A stretch of 64,000 nt of DNA, taken from the NCBI RefSeq assembly GCF_019916085.1, contig NZ_CP049834.1:62001-126000 (forward strand), given 5' to 3'. The translations under genes were made by a program, and so were the position numbers. Under the pieces are notes generated by a model. The model had not been told where the DNA came from and ran no database searches. It saw nothing but the letters and a program-made list of their open reading frames with translations. Shown here one piece after another: positions 63,249 to 64,000 of this stretch; position 1 is the first letter of the stretch; every line of letters starts with the position of its first letter. Origin of the DNA: Aquirufa lenticrescens. Its GTDB lineage: Bacteria > Bacteroidota > Bacteroidia > Cytophagales > Spirosomataceae.

Positions 63249-64000
63249 TGTTGAAAAAACTACTATTTCTATTGTGCTTTGTTTACACTATAAATGCACA
63301 AGACAGCCTCCGCTATTCTATTGACTTGAATCGACTCAAAAATGATCGATTGACCGTAGAAGTTCAATTGCCAGCTGGTGCAAAGGAATACTGCTTTCCT
63401 AAAATCGTTCCAGGTACTTATGCTATTTATGATTTTGGCCGCTATGTGAGTAACCTGCAAGCCTTTGATGCTGCCGGTAAATCAGTTAAGTTGAAACAAA
63501 ATGACATCAATTCCTATGTCATTGGTGGGGCCTTTCGCCTCAGCTACGAGGTGGATGACACTTGGGATAGTCCTGAGATCGAGGGCAAATACATATTTGA
63601 GCCAGCAGGAACGAACTTTCAAGAAGATACGCTCTTTGCGCTGAACACTCATGCGCTTTTAGGCTATGTGAAAGGTGGGGAGAAAATGCCTGTTTCGCTT
63701 CATTTAACCGTCCCGTTCGGAATGACAGCTTCCAGCTCATTAGTAGATAATAACGGATTTTACAAAGCAGATAATTACCAAAGCCTAACGGATGCACCCA
63801 TTCTAGTCGCGCACCCAGATACAGCTATGCTGAAAGTGGGTGATGCTGACATTCTGATTTCAGTCTTTTCCCCTAATCAGGTGATTCGCGCCTCCCAAAT
63901 TGCGGAGAAAATCCTTCCGTTATTGAAGTCGCAGCAAGCCTATTTAGGAGGCACATTCCCAGTGAAGAACTACGCTTTCTTAGTCGTGATGTCGACTCAT
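63248..64000 (+). CDS. M61-family peptidase (glycyl aminopeptidase-like), 3' part missing
   Basis: 251 codons are visible before the right edge, without a stop. Signal peptide MLKKLLFLLCFVYTINAQ, then the M61 N-terminal beta domain (YSIDLNRLKNDRLTVEVQLP, FPKIVPGTYAIYDFGRYVSN, FRLSYEVDDTWDSPEI, SLHLTVPFGM). The HExxH zinc site and PDZ domain would lie beyond the window. Coupled to the permease gene by TAATG. Confidence 0.8.
   Translation, partial: MLKKLLFLLCFVYTINAQDSLRYSIDLNRLKNDRLTVEVQLPAGAKEYCFPKIVPGTYAIYDFGRYVSNLQAFDAAGKSVKLKQNDINSYVIGGAFRLSYEVDDTWDSPEIEGKYIFEPAGTNFQEDTLFALNTHALLGYVKGGEKMPVSLHLTVPFGMTASSSLVDNNGFYKADNYQSLTDAPILVAHPDTAMLKVGDADILISVFSPNQVIRASQIAEKILPLLKSQQAYLGGTFPVKNYAFLVVMSTH

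Noticed and set aside
1-64000. Mobile element, prophage or defence island
   Set aside because: No transposase, integrase, phage or restriction gene and no compositional break were seen; gene content is housekeeping throughout.

Overview
The window looks like an ordinary chromosomal stretch from a member of the Bacteroidota, most likely the Cytophagales. The lineage call is an inference. It rests on promoters of the TTTG-N19/20-TAnnTTTG type, a hybrid two-component system, a 7-TM AraC regulator, a DUF2723 membrane protein, a Porin_10-type porin and many proteins typical of that group. The genus cannot be fixed from the sequence alone. No tRNA, rRNA, IS element, prophage or CRISPR array was seen, and gene density is very high, with several convergent genes overlapping at their 3' ends.

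Layout. 1-8 kb: porin (cut by the window edge), lpxK (lipid A), menC (menaquinone), hemF (haem), a class A penicillin-binding protein and a degenerate TrpF-like protein. 8-16 kb: mnmA, a phosphoesterase, a zinc phospholipase C-like protein and a 1346-residue hybrid two-component regulator, divergent from a GntR regulator with tandem 21-bp repeats between them. 16-28 kb: queG, grpE-dnaJ, a DUF2723 membrane protein, pheS, radA, truA and purL. 28-39 kb: a mobA-like gene, a five-gene unit ending in a dicarboxylate/glutamate symporter, an FtsX-type permease with rbfA, rpiB, a LOG-family gene, a PolX-like protein with a ruined polymerase site, and ogt. 39-47 kb: an orphan ATP-grasp protein, a SnoaL-like protein, an AraC regulator, lysA, and phoD-osmC-thyA. 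47-55 kb: a compact co-directional run, lipoprotein-nadE-coaX-aguA-lipoprotein-PPIase-surA. 55-64 kb: queE, rlpA, gltA, pepT, guaA, namZ, a second LolC/E-type permease and the start of an M61 peptidase gene.

The genes are mostly housekeeping: cell envelope (lpxK, PBP1A, surA, PPIase, rlpA, namZ, Lol-type permeases), tRNA modification (mnmA, truA, queG, queE), cofactors (menC, hemF, coaX, nadE), nucleotides (purL, thyA, guaA) and protein folding (grpE, dnaJ).

The most unusual content is intergenic. Six places carry degenerate 7-bp (heptad) repeats. At five of them the repeat begins at a gene's stop codon. Two, after the mobA-like and SnoaL-like genes, share an exact plan although their sequences differ: 15 heptads in register (105 bp), nine in one orientation, one transition unit, five in the opposite orientation. 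Because 7 is not a multiple of 3 and most units contain TAG or TAA, these tails give stops in every frame. Two other gene ends (the ATP-grasp gene and guaA) show a different design: an arm overlapping the stop codon is followed by two tandem copies of a block that carries its reverse complement.
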